Assembly (NCBI RefSeq): GCF_030547075.1
Contig: NZ_JAUOQH010000003.1
Span: forward strand, 186,001 to 250,000
Direction of reading: 5' to 3'
From: Alteromonas sp. 1_MG-2023
Lineage (GTDB): Bacteria; Pseudomonadota; Gammaproteobacteria; Enterobacterales; Alteromonadaceae
Length of the DNA stretch: 64,000 nucleotides
Below are positions 54,881 to 62,877 of this stretch, in pieces. Below the pieces are notes generated by a model. The model did no database searches. It saw only the letters and a list, made by a program, of their open reading frames with translations, and was not told where the DNA came from. Position 1 is the stretch's first letter. Each line of letters starts with the position of its first letter. A program made the position numbers and the translations under genes.

Positions 54881-57802
54881 ATGCCAACAGAAAATACAAA
54901 TACCATGAGCAATGCACAACAAGCCAATGATTCTTGGGAAAAGCTTTCAAATGATGAGCGCTTTAATAGCCAATTAGCGCTTCACCAAACCGAACTTACT
55001 ACCCTATTCGAACGCTCGCTTTTTTTCGCTGAAACTTGCATACAACACCCTGAATGGATAGAGGCAATGTTGGCTGAGTCTATTCCTAAAAAGCCGACGG
55101 CGTTCTATCAAAATGCTGTTGCGGATAACTTAGAAGACATAAAAACAGAAGACGAACTGTTACGTGCACTTAGGCAATGTCGCCATTTTCATATGGCTGC
55201 TATTACGTATCGTGATGGGCTAAACAAACAGACTATAACGCAATCATTAGCGCAAGTATCTGCGTTAGCTGATGCATTAATCACGTCTGCTTACCAATGG
55301 TTTTACAAAATGCTACGGGCTAAACATGGCCAGCCCTGGAGTGAAAATGGCCCTATTCACATGTACATTTTAGGTATGGGTAAATTGGGCGGTCGTGAGC
55401 TTAACTTTTCATCTGATATCGATTTAATTTTTGCCTACCCCGAGAAAGGCATGACAAATGGTGAAAAGAAGCCCATTGAAAATCAGCAATTCTTCACACG
55501 CTTAGCACAAAAACTGATTCAAGCACTAAATAAGGTGACTACCGACGGGCAAGTGTACCGTGTGGACATGCGCTTGCGACCATTTGGTGAGTCGGGCCCT
55601 TTAGTCATGCACTTCGACGCCATGGAAGATTACTATCAAGAGCAAGGCCGTCACTGGGAGCGTTTTGCAATGGTGAAAGCACGGGTGATCAACGACGATA
55701 GTTCAGAAGACGTGGCTTCGCTAAACGCCATACTTAAGCCTTTTACCTTCAGACGCTACCTAGACTTCACCACTATTGATGCCCTTAGAAACATGAAGCA
55801 CCTTATTGCCACCGAAATTAGGCGTAGGCGCTTGGGCAACAACATAAAACTTGGGGCTGGAGGCATTCGCGAGGTCGAGTTTTTCGCACAAAGCTTTCAG
55901 CTTATCCATGGCGGCAGAGAAACAGAACTACAAAGTAAGTCACTACTTACTACCCTTATCAAGTTAGCCGAGTTTGAGGTTGTTGAAGCCGATGTAACTG
56001 AACAGCTTCGGGAAGACTATCTCTTTCTTCGTAAAATTGAGCATACGCTTCAACAATGCCAAGACCGTCAAACCCAAACTCTGCCTGATAATGAATGGGA
56101 GAAAAACGCATTAATTGCCGTGCTAGGTTTCGGTTCGTATGACGAATTTATGGCAAAACTGCAAAACACCATGGACCGTATACATGGGCACTTCAATGAA
56201 TTAGTTGAAGAAGCTAAAGATACTCATACTAGCGAAGACACCTTATTTGAAGCTTGCCGTGACGCGTGGCAACTTTCCCTCGACAAAGAAGAGTTCAGTT
56301 CAACCTTAACCCCGTTTATTAGCCAAGAAGATGCGTCGGGTATATGCGCACAACTTCAGGATTTCAAAACAAATCAACGCGGCTATAGAATGGGTCAGAA
56401 AGGGGAAGATACGCTTAATAAACTTATTCCCGAAATTCTTTATGTGCTGATTAAATTCGACCCGAGTAAAGCGAACAACGTTTTAAAACGCATCTTCGGC
56501 GTAATTGACGCTATTACCGGAAGAACAACTTATTTAGATTTGCTGCTAGAAAACCCCAATGTTTTACAGCAACTGGTAAAACTATGTGACAGAAGTGAGT
56601 GGATAGCGAATGAGATAAAACGCTTCCCATTACTGTTAGATGAGTTACTCACCCCACTGTATTTACAACAGCAAAATTCAGATATCACCACCAGTAAATA
56701 CGAATACGGGCAAGAGTTACGACAAATTATGCTGCGAGTTGAACATGACGATGTTGAACTCGCCATGGATACCTGGCGACAATTTAAGCTATGTCAGCAG
56801 TTGCGAATTGCTGCAAGTGATATTAGCGGCTCACTACCTATTGCGAATGTAAGCGATAAACTTACCGTACTGGCAGAAGTGTTACTTGAGCAGGTGATTG
56901 AAGCAGCGTGGCACCAGATCTCTGACCGTTTTGGTGTGCCTTCTCACTTAAACGACAGTAAACTGGGCTTTGCCGTTATTGGATATGGTAAACTCGGCGG
57001 CTATGAGCTTGGTTACGGCTCAGATCTTGACCTTGTTTTTCTACACAATGCCCCGCGGCAATCTACCACCAATGGCACCAAGTCTATTGAAGCTCAGCAG
57101 TTTTACATAAAACTAGCCCAGCGTATTATGCACCTGCTTAACACCAAAACCTTATTTGGTCAGTTGTATGAAACGGATTTACGCTTGCGTCCCTCCGGAA
57201 ATGCCGGGCTGCTTTGTTGTCATATCGATGGATTTGAGCGCTACCAACAAGAAGAGGCGTGGACATGGGAACATCAAGCGCTAGTGAGAGCCCGTGGCAT
57301 TTGTGGTGATATATCACTGCTTAGCGCATTTAATACGGTGCGTCATAATATTCTCTCAGTTGAACGCGACAATAGTACCCTGTCTAACGAAGTGAGTGAA
57401 ATGCGTGCAAAAATGCGCAAGCATTTACTCTCAGCAAGCAATCAAAAAGTCGATTTAAAGCAATGTGTGGGCGGCATAGCAGATATTGAATTTATGACTC
57501 AGTACTGGGTGTTAGCCTATGCGAACAAAATTGAAAGCTTAACGGAGTTTTCAGACAATTTACGTTTACTAGACGCTACTCATAACGCTGGCATCATTGA
57601 TGAGACACAGTCTCAAGCACTCCAACAAGCCTATTTAGCACTTCGTGAGCAATACCATCACCTTACCCTTGCCGATACAAAGTATGCCGAACAAACTGAG
57701 CATTTAACTACAATGCGGGAAACCGTAAGTGAATATTGGCAGATGCTATTTAGCGATGGAGCCAAGGCTGGAAGTGATAGTGGTAGTGGTAGTGGTAGTT
57801 AG
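54881..57802 (+). CDS. glnE: Bifunctional glutamine synthetase adenylyltransferase/adenylyl-removing enzyme GlnE
   Basis: A protein of about 973 residues that adenylylates and deadenylylates glutamine synthetase in response to nitrogen status through PII. It has two nucleotidyltransferase domains. The first has GMGKLGGRELNFSSDIDLIF (about residue 165) and the second GYGKLGGYELGYGSDLDLVF (about 700), each with its downstream DxD-type element (DMRLRPFGESG and DLRLRPSGNAG). I chose ATG 54881, which gives the usual distance to FFAETCIQHPEW. A GTG at 54821 adds 20 hydrophobic residues without a ribosome site. The C terminus ends in a Ser-Gly repeat (SDSGSGSGS) encoded by an AGTGGT repeat, which is unlike the family and may be variable. 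Confidence 0.95.
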   Translation: MPTENTNTMSNAQQANDSWEKLSNDERFNSQLALHQTELTTLFERSLFFAETCIQHPEWIEAMLAESIPKKPTAFYQNAVADNLEDIKTEDELLRALRQCRHFHMAAITYRDGLNKQTITQSLAQVSALADALITSAYQWFYKMLRAKHGQPWSENGPIHMYILGMGKLGGRELNFSSDIDLIFAYPEKGMTNGEKKPIENQQFFTRLAQKLIQALNKVTTDGQVYRVDMRLRPFGESGPLVMHFDAMEDYYQEQGRHWERFAMVKARVINDDSSEDVASLNAILKPFTFRRYLDFTTIDALRNMKHLIATEIRRRRLGNNIKLGAGGIREVEFFAQSFQLIHGGRETELQSKSLLTTLIKLAEFEVVEADVTEQLREDYLFLRKIEHTLQQCQDRQTQTLPDNEWEKNALIAVLGFGSYDEFMAKLQNTMDRIHGHFNELVEEAKDTHTSEDTLFEACRDAWQLSLDKEEFSSTLTPFISQEDASGICAQLQDFKTNQRGYRMGQKGEDTLNKLIPEILYVLIKFDPSKANNVLKRIFGVIDAITGRTTYLDLLLENPNVLQQLVKLCDRSEWIANEIKRFPLLLDELLTPLYLQQQNSDITTSKYEYGQELRQIMLRVEHDDVELAMDTWRQFKLCQQLRIAASDISGSLPIANVSDKLTVLAEVLLEQVIEAAWHQISDRFGVPSHLNDSKLGFAVIGYGKLGGYELGYGSDLDLVFLHNAPRQSTTNGTKSIEAQQFYIKLAQRIMHLLNTKTLFGQLYETDLRLRPSGNAGLLCCHIDGFERYQQEEAWTWEHQALVRARGICGDISLLSAFNTVRHNILSVERDNSTLSNEVSEMRAKMRKHLLSASNQKVDLKQCVGGIADIEFMTQYWVLAYANKIESLTEFSDNLRLLDATHNAGIIDETQSQALQQAYLALREQYHHLTLADTKYAEQTEHLTTMRETVSEYWQMLFSDGAKAGSDSGSGSGS
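57773..57802 (+). repeat. Hexanucleotide tandem repeat at the glnE 3' end
   Basis: Three exact AGTGGT units (57779-57796) with degenerate units on either side (AGTGAT, AGTTAG) encode the terminal Ser-Gly repeat of GlnE and run into the TAG stop. More AGT-like runs follow the gene for about 30 bases. Replication slippage could vary the tail length. Confidence 0.8.
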
Positions 57803-57874
57803 TAGAGATGTTAGTAGTAATAGTGATGTTGGTAATAGCAGCGTTTAAAAGTAAAGCGCTGCTAGCGGCAACGA

Positions 57875-57903
57875 AAAAAGGTGAGTAAATTGCTCACCTT
57901 TTT
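57875..57903. terminator. Bidirectional hairpin terminator after glnE
   Basis: AAAAAGGTGAG (57875-57885) pairs with CTCACCTTTTT (57893-57903) in a perfect 11-bp stem with a seven-base loop. It is A-rich on the left and U-rich on the right, and so works for both strands. It separates glnE from the convergent TcpQ-like gene. A second hairpin (AGCAGCG-TTT/AAA-CGCTGCT, 57837-57863) precedes it. Confidence 0.85.
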
Positions 57904-57974
57904 ACTAATGATTGTCCCGTCCTGAAATACGTTGTCATAGAGAGGACTTCTTTATGATAACTATCAAATGATAG

Positions 57975-58589
57975 CTAACGAACTAGATTACAACGTGTGG
58001 CGAGAAATTCAGTTTCTTGAGCGGTAACGACTAATGAGCGCTGTTCAGGACACAAGTATGCTCTAACCTCACCTTCAAAACTGCTATCGATGGCGCTAGC
58101 AATTTTTGCTAGCGAACCCGCTACCGTGCTGTCTAACTGGAATTGATACTTAACCACGAAATCTTGGTCTAAATTCCATATTAATTGCATTCCCTCAGCT
58201 TGAGCAAAGTCAGAAATCGATTCTCTTAACGTACTGCCTTCTGTAAAGGTGCGAAACTTCTGTTCGCCCGTCCAGCGAGTGTCTACTGAAGAGGTTAAAC
58301 TCGACATGCTTTCTAGCCGGTTATCAAGCTGCGGGTCGACGCCCCCGGTTTCAAGCACAAATGCACCCTGCTCTTCTTTTACCGGATCTGTCGAAGACAT
58401 TCTAAACTCTCGATAAAATTCACTTAAACCTTTGGCCACTGATTTTTCTTCCATTGGATTACCAGCAGGCGCACTGTCACTATTATTTTGTTGCAAATAA
58501 ATCATAAAACCCGCAATTACAATTAAAACGAGTGCTAGCGCTATATGGCGCGCCCAAAACAATGTATTTGAATAACCTTTTTTTGCCAT
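57975..58589 (-). CDS. TcpQ domain-containing membrane-anchored protein
   Basis: A 204-residue protein with one N-terminal membrane segment (about residues 12-31) and a periplasmic part. From about residue 105 it matches the TcpQ-like pattern: W-x-x-x-x-F...LRESISDFAQAEGMQLIWNLDQ...VAGSLAKIASA and a terminal cysteine-containing region. The two Cys residues near residues 179 and 199 (YLCPEQ, ATRCNLV) could form a disulfide. Relatives act in pilus or secretion assembly. No pilus gene is near, so it is an orphan. It follows the lpxL-like gene by about 120 bases on the same strand. Confidence 0.7.
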   Translation of the reverse strand: MAKKGYSNTLFWARHIALALVLIVIAGFMIYLQQNNSDSAPAGNPMEEKSVAKGLSEFYREFRMSSTDPVKEEQGAFVLETGGVDPQLDNRLESMSSLTSSVDTRWTGEQKFRTFTEGSTLRESISDFAQAEGMQLIWNLDQDFVVKYQFQLDSTVAGSLAKIASAIDSSFEGEVRAYLCPEQRSLVVTAQETEFLATRCNLVR

Positions 58590-58708
58590 GACTTTTTCAG
58601 TACATCCAATAACTCAAACGAGAGTGTGAACTACCCATTTTCTACCTTTAAGCAAAAAACGCCGACATTTCAATTGTACACCTTACCGATAAATAGTTAA
58701 CCGCCCCG

Positions 58709-59635
58709 TTAGTACAATGAGGGAGAGTCTTTACTTGGCCTAGTTTTGAAGCGCTTATGCATCCACAAGTAACTTTCAGGCTGCTCTTTAATTGCACTAT
58801 CAATGTGAGTGTTCAATTCCGTCAATGCAGCAATATCATCCATTTCCCCCAAATGAGTCAGGGGTGGGAATATCTTTATTTTGTATCCCCTCGCCGTGTA
58901 CTGAGACGTGATCAGCATAGGTACGCTATTGGAACGACGGATAAACATAAGCGTAGCACTTGTGGTCGCGGTTTCAGCCACACCACCAAAAGGCACAAAC
59001 ACACTTTGCTTTGGTCCGTAGTCTTGATCAGGAAGATACAAGCACAACTCTTTGTCTTCCAACGCCATTAATAATGCTTTTGCGTTTCGCTTGTCAATCA
59101 TGTATTTGTTTGAGCGATTTCGCCCGTGATACTGTAAATAGTCGATGAGCGGGTTATTGTGCTTTCGATAAAATGCGATGCTAGGATGGAAGTAGCCAAT
59201 ACCTCTACAGGCGAACTCAAGGTTCATATTGTGCAGCGCCATGCCGAAAACGCCTTTGCCACTGGCCATAGCTGCTTCAACGTGCTCTGCACCTTCTATC
59301 TCAAACGCATTTTTAATTCGCCACCCAGGCCACCACCACCCCATCGCCGTTTCAAACAAGGCCATGCCGGTTCGGCGCACATTCTCTTTCAGTAACGCCT
59401 GCACCTGTGCTTCCGATAATGATGGGTCCCAAAGTTCGAGGTTTCTTTTCGCTACCTCCACACGCTTAGGGACGATTTTTGCGATCAACTTTCCTGCACC
59501 ACTGCCTATAAGGCGGATGACAGGTAACGGTAACCAGGTGATTAAGTAGAGAAGAAATACCCCAAGCCAAATAGGCCAATATTTCGGAGTAAGAAAAGAC
59601 AGTTTAAATTTAGGAGCTTTAATTGCCGCAGCCAA
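58709..59635 (-). CDS. lpxL: Lipid A lauroyl/acyltransferase (LpxL/LpxP-like)
   Basis: A 308-residue late acyltransferase of lipid A. It has an N-terminal membrane segment (PIWLGVFLLYLITWLPLPV, about residues 20-38) and the HX4E catalytic motif in HNMNLE (near residue 135). The region ending YLWMHKRFKTRP is the family C terminus. It adds a secondary acyl chain to Kdo2-lipid A. The start appears to be TTG at 59635, with AGGA about ten bases upstream; no ATG occurs nearby in the right place. LpxL versus LpxP or LpxM cannot be settled from sequence. It is a single minus-strand gene. Confidence 0.9.
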   Translation of the reverse strand: MAAAIKAPKFKLSFLTPKYWPIWLGVFLLYLITWLPLPVIRLIGSGAGKLIAKIVPKRVEVAKRNLELWDPSLSEAQVQALLKENVRRTGMALFETAMGWWWPGWRIKNAFEIEGAEHVEAAMASGKGVFGMALHNMNLEFACRGIGYFHPSIAFYRKHNNPLIDYLQYHGRNRSNKYMIDKRNAKALLMALEDKELCLYLPDQDYGPKQSVFVPFGGVAETATTSATLMFIRRSNSVPMLITSQYTARGYKIKIFPPLTHLGEMDDIAALTELNTHIDSAIKEQPESYLWMHKRFKTRPSKDSPSLY

Positions 59636-59797
59636 CGCACTCTATTCCTAACACATTAATAGGTACGCTATTGTAGCAGACCACATTAAAGGCGAAAGTG
59701 CGTTGGTGGAATAATTCGTGTAATCCATATGAATCACGTCAATCATAAATACAAAATGCGCACCGAAATGTAACTAAGCTACTACTTCGTTTTATGA

Positions 59798-60064
59798 CTA
59801 CTGAGAGCCGTACTCTTTATCAATTTGTTTTAGTTTTTTCTCAAAGGTATGAAAATGGTCATCGGTTTCATAGTCAAAGTGATATTGATTGTGAAATCCA
59901 AACTGTAGTTTACAATTCTTGTCTTCAACAAACAGTGTATAGCCGTCCAAATCCGTGTAGGCAACAATGCCATTAAGGTGATACTGATCTTCTTTCTTAT
60001 CACCGTTAGTTCGAATTTTTTCAAACACTTGCAGTAGAAATTTACTATCCAATTCGTTTTTCAT
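59798..60064 (-). CDS. Small uncharacterised protein (88 residues)
   Basis: An 88-residue acidic-to-neutral soluble protein rich in Phe, Tyr, His and Asp (YTDLDGYTLFVEDKN, HNQYHFDYETDDHFHTF). It has no signal peptide or membrane segment. AAGGA is eight bases before the ATG, so it is a real gene by start context. It resembles small conserved proteins of marine gammaproteobacteria (possibly the DUF3081 type), though I am not certain of the family. Function is unknown. Its neighbours (LpxL-like and an outer-membrane barrel) give no clear clue. Confidence 0.7.
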   Translation of the reverse strand: MKNELDSKFLLQVFEKIRTNGDKKEDQYHLNGIVAYTDLDGYTLFVEDKNCKLQFGFHNQYHFDYETDDHFHTFEKKLKQIDKEYGSQ

Positions 60065-60199
60065 TTATGGTTCCTTAGTTTTTGACTAATAACCTTTTTT
60101 ACGCAGAAGAAGCACGTTTGGATTACACAGCTAAGAACGTCTCTATCACACTACTAATAACGCATCGGCAGAGTATTAGCTCAGCGCTATCAACACACT

Positions 60200-60727
60200 T
60201 TAGAACTTGTAGCGAAAACCTACAGACATTAAATGAGCAGATAAATCATCTTCGCCACTCAAGTAAACGTACTCAAAGCGCACCGAGGATTTAAGCCCAA
60301 CATAGTAATCAAATCCAAGCCCGATAATACCTGCCACTACGCCCTCATCAAATGAACACGCATCGCCTGTTATTACATCATTTCCACAAGAACTCTTACC
60401 TGAAATATCAGCGTTAGCAATACCTAGTTTGTAATACAACTCGCCGAATTGATTATTCGCTTTGCCTAACAACGCAAGGTAAAGTGCGTCACCATTGAGT
60501 TCGGTATCCCCTCCACTGTCGTTAATCAGATTTAGGTAGCCAACTTCCGCATACCATTGCTCATGAACTTGTCGTCCGTAGGCAACGCTGTAAGTTAGCC
60601 CTCTATCATCAAGGCTCGTAAACTCAAAATCACTATACCCAATTGAACCAACACCATAACTAGTGGAGGCACTATGTACGTTAAACGATGCGACAAGAAC
60701 AATAAAACCGACTACTAACTGCTTCAT
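60200..60727 (-). CDS. Small outer-membrane beta-barrel protein
   Basis: A 175-residue protein with a signal peptide (residues 1-19, ending VHSA). It has about eight beta-strands ending in a Phe-terminated strand (SVGFRYKF), which is the outer-membrane assembly signal. Two Cys residues in KSSCGNDVITGDACSF could form a loop disulfide. It is OmpA/OmpX-like in size, function unknown. GAGGT precedes the ATG by six bases. It lies downstream of the porin-like gene in the same direction but 164 bases away, so may be separately transcribed. Confidence 0.8.
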   Translation of the reverse strand: MKQLVVGFIVLVASFNVHSASTSYGVGSIGYSDFEFTSLDDRGLTYSVAYGRQVHEQWYAEVGYLNLINDSGGDTELNGDALYLALLGKANNQFGELYYKLGIANADISGKSSCGNDVITGDACSFDEGVVAGIIGLGFDYYVGLKSSVRFEYVYLSGEDDLSAHLMSVGFRYKF

Positions 60728-60891
60728 TAAAACCTCAAGTTAAAAACTACAAAGCCAGAACTGTAACATTAAAATTCAAGACTTAACCCCTGAATTTAAT
60801 ACTGTTTTTAAATATATGGTTAGAACGTTACTTAGAACTGGCTGTAATACTTTATTTAACACTGCATTTGAAACTTCTTTTAAAGCATCTT

Positions 60892-62079
60892 CTAAAAGAA
60901 ATACTCAAGCGTAAATTTAAGATGATCATCTCTTCTCATATAATAAAAAGTATCATCTACATCGTCGCTGGAAAAGAAATATCCATCAAGCTGCCAGCGC
61001 CAATTTGGTGAAATACGACTAGACGCCTCGATAAATGCACTAGACGTACTCGATACATCTAAGTCCTGCACGTATCCCATTAGTACTTCCGTACCATCCA
61101 CATCATTAACAGTAAATCGTAACCCCACCATAAGGTCGTTTTGCCCCAACGCAAAAAAGTTATCGTCTCGTTCATCGAACTGGTACTCACTTAATATGCC
61201 CAAGCCATACTGCGTCCCAAATATCCCTTCTGTGGTATATTCGAAGCCGGTTACCACCGCAGCAAAATCTTCTGACTGTCCTTCACGATAAATAGATTCA
61301 AACTTAAGTAACCATGAGCCATAAACCGTCAGCAAATCTACGCCAACTTGGCTAATTTGCGCATAATAAGGAAGGATTTCAGGCACCCCCTCTTCGTTAA
61401 TATTTGTTACGAGTTCAGGTTCACGGCTTGTTCCTGAAAAGTAAGATAAACCCACTTCCCAATCACTTATAGTTGATTGCCATCTTAATGCATAATCAAC
61501 ATGGCTTTGCTCACTATCTGACTCATATAGCGCATCGCCGACCGCTAGGGGTGGTCGCAGCCTACCATCAGCGCTTGCAAAAGTTCGCTCTCTGAAATAT
61601 GGCAAAACAAAGGCTGAAAAAGTACCAAAGTCGCTAAAATAAGAAAAGTTGACCATGGGTTGACCAAGCTTGTCTTCCCCATCTACCGATTCGACAGTGT
61701 CAGTTTGATTTATGATGTCTACGAGGTGGATAGACTCTGTCTGCCCCCAAAATACTTTGCCAACGCCAACTTTCGTTTCCCATGTATCTGAAACATGCAG
61801 CCACTGCAACTCTCGAACATCAAAGTGCGTTCTCTCTTCATCGTACTGATCCACACGAAAAAAAGGTTTGAATAGTAAGCTGTCTTCACCATCATTCCAC
61901 TCGGTATAGGTTTCAGGGCTAAGAAAAGCGGAACCGTAGGCACGTTCTTGCGTTTCATACAGGGGGTCTTGCAAGAAATACCGTAACTCGCCTCCCGCTG
62001 AGCCTGTCACATCGGTATTGGCGAGCAAAGTATAAGAAGTAGTCACAGTGGACACAAATAAAGCAATAGATTTAATCAC
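60892..62079 (-). CDS. Outer-membrane beta-barrel protein linked to MMPL/LolA-like genes
   Basis: A 395-residue barrel-like protein. It has a signal peptide (about residues 1-20) and then alternating strands with many aromatic and acidic residues, ending in LKFTLEYFF, a Phe-terminated outer-membrane signal. GTG start at 62079, three bases after the LolA-like gene stops, places it in the same operon. The trio of MMPL transporter, LolA-like protein and outer-membrane barrel recurs in proteobacteria and probably forms an envelope transport pathway for lipids or similar hydrophobic compounds. The exact substrate is unknown. Confidence 0.75.
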   Translation of the reverse strand: MIKSIALFVSTVTTSYTLLANTDVTGSAGGELRYFLQDPLYETQERAYGSAFLSPETYTEWNDGEDSLLFKPFFRVDQYDEERTHFDVRELQWLHVSDTWETKVGVGKVFWGQTESIHLVDIINQTDTVESVDGEDKLGQPMVNFSYFSDFGTFSAFVLPYFRERTFASADGRLRPPLAVGDALYESDSEQSHVDYALRWQSTISDWEVGLSYFSGTSREPELVTNINEEGVPEILPYYAQISQVGVDLLTVYGSWLLKFESIYREGQSEDFAAVVTGFEYTTEGIFGTQYGLGILSEYQFDERDDNFFALGQNDLMVGLRFTVNDVDGTEVLMGYVQDLDVSSTSSAFIEASSRISPNWRWQLDGYFFSSDDVDDTFYYMRRDDHLKFTLEYFF

Positions 62080-62082
62080 GAA

Positions 62083-62877
62083 TTAGCGGGCTCTTTTTAA
62101 ACTATTTTTGTTGAAATCTGACTCAGACAAATCGGTATCAAATACCATGTTTTCGGTTATTAAGGCTGTAGATTTTCGGGTTTGTACGTTTCTCATATCA
62201 CTGCGAGATGGACGCCAATATTTATCTTTGTAAAGTTTATAATCTTTTAACTCAAGTACCTTCAGCAACGCTCCTTTCCTGTCATAAAATTCAGTTTTAT
62301 ATACACGGTAGTGTGATTTATCAATCCACACTTTTTGTAACGTATAACCTGAAAAGTCGTATTGTGGAGTCTGCTCCAATACAAAACAAGCTTCACCATT
62401 AACTGTGTCGTCACCTACATATTTGTAAGAGAACTTCTCTACTTCAAACGACGTCATATCTTCAAATGCAAACTCACTGCCTACGAAAGGCCCGCTTTTA
62501 TTTTTTGATGCGATACGTTTTACCCGCTTCAAAGCAGGAAGATATATCCACTGTTCGTCAGCGTCGAAAACATGTGAGAAGCTTAAAAATGCAGTGCCTT
62601 TAACATCTCGAGGGGATTGAAATACCGTTAGAGATTTATCACCGTCATTTGCCAGTTCCATAGATTTCACTGTTAATTTTCGGTTTGCTTTTTGACCTTG
62701 TGCGTTACGAAGTACCATTAGAACTTCGGATTCTGAGTTATTCCAGCCACGATCTCTCGCTTTTCGCTCCTTCGCTATTTCTAATCCTTTCAAGCTGGCT
62801 TCATTCTCGGCAGCAATGCCTTTGAACGCTATAATAGATATGAATGATGCTAATAGTACAAGGCTAATGTATTTCAC
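62083..62877 (-). CDS. LolA-like outer-membrane lipoprotein-sorting protein
   Basis: A protein of about 264 residues with a signal peptide (KYISLVLLASFISIIAFKG, cleaved after IAA). The body matches the LolA-like 'outer membrane lipoprotein-sorting protein' family that pairs with MMPL transporters: FQSPRDVKGTAFLSF, EQWIYLPALKRVKRI, VEKFSYKYVGDDTVNGEACFVLEQ. I prefer the GTG start at 62877, because GGAG lies seven bases upstream and the signal peptide then starts directly. An ATG at 62904 would add nine basic residues. Its start overlaps the end of the MMPL gene. It probably carries a lipid or lipoprotein across the periplasm. Confidence 0.8.
   Translation of the reverse strand: MKYISLVLLASFISIIAFKGIAAENEASLKGLEIAKERKARDRGWNNSESEVLMVLRNAQGQKANRKLTVKSMELANDGDKSLTVFQSPRDVKGTAFLSFSHVFDADEQWIYLPALKRVKRIASKNKSGPFVGSEFAFEDMTSFEVEKFSYKYVGDDTVNGEACFVLEQTPQYDFSGYTLQKVWIDKSHYRVYKTEFYDRKGALLKVLELKDYKLYKDKYWRPSRSDMRNVQTRKSTALITENMVFDTDLSESDFNKNSLKRAR

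Noticed and set aside
59229-59549. 106-residue open frame on the plus strand
   Set aside because: It is antisense to the lpxL-like gene and has low-complexity Pro/His content typical of a shadow frame.
60082-60294. 70-residue frame between the small gene and the barrel gene
   Set aside because: It begins with TTG, lacks a ribosome site, and its second half is antisense to the outer-membrane barrel gene.
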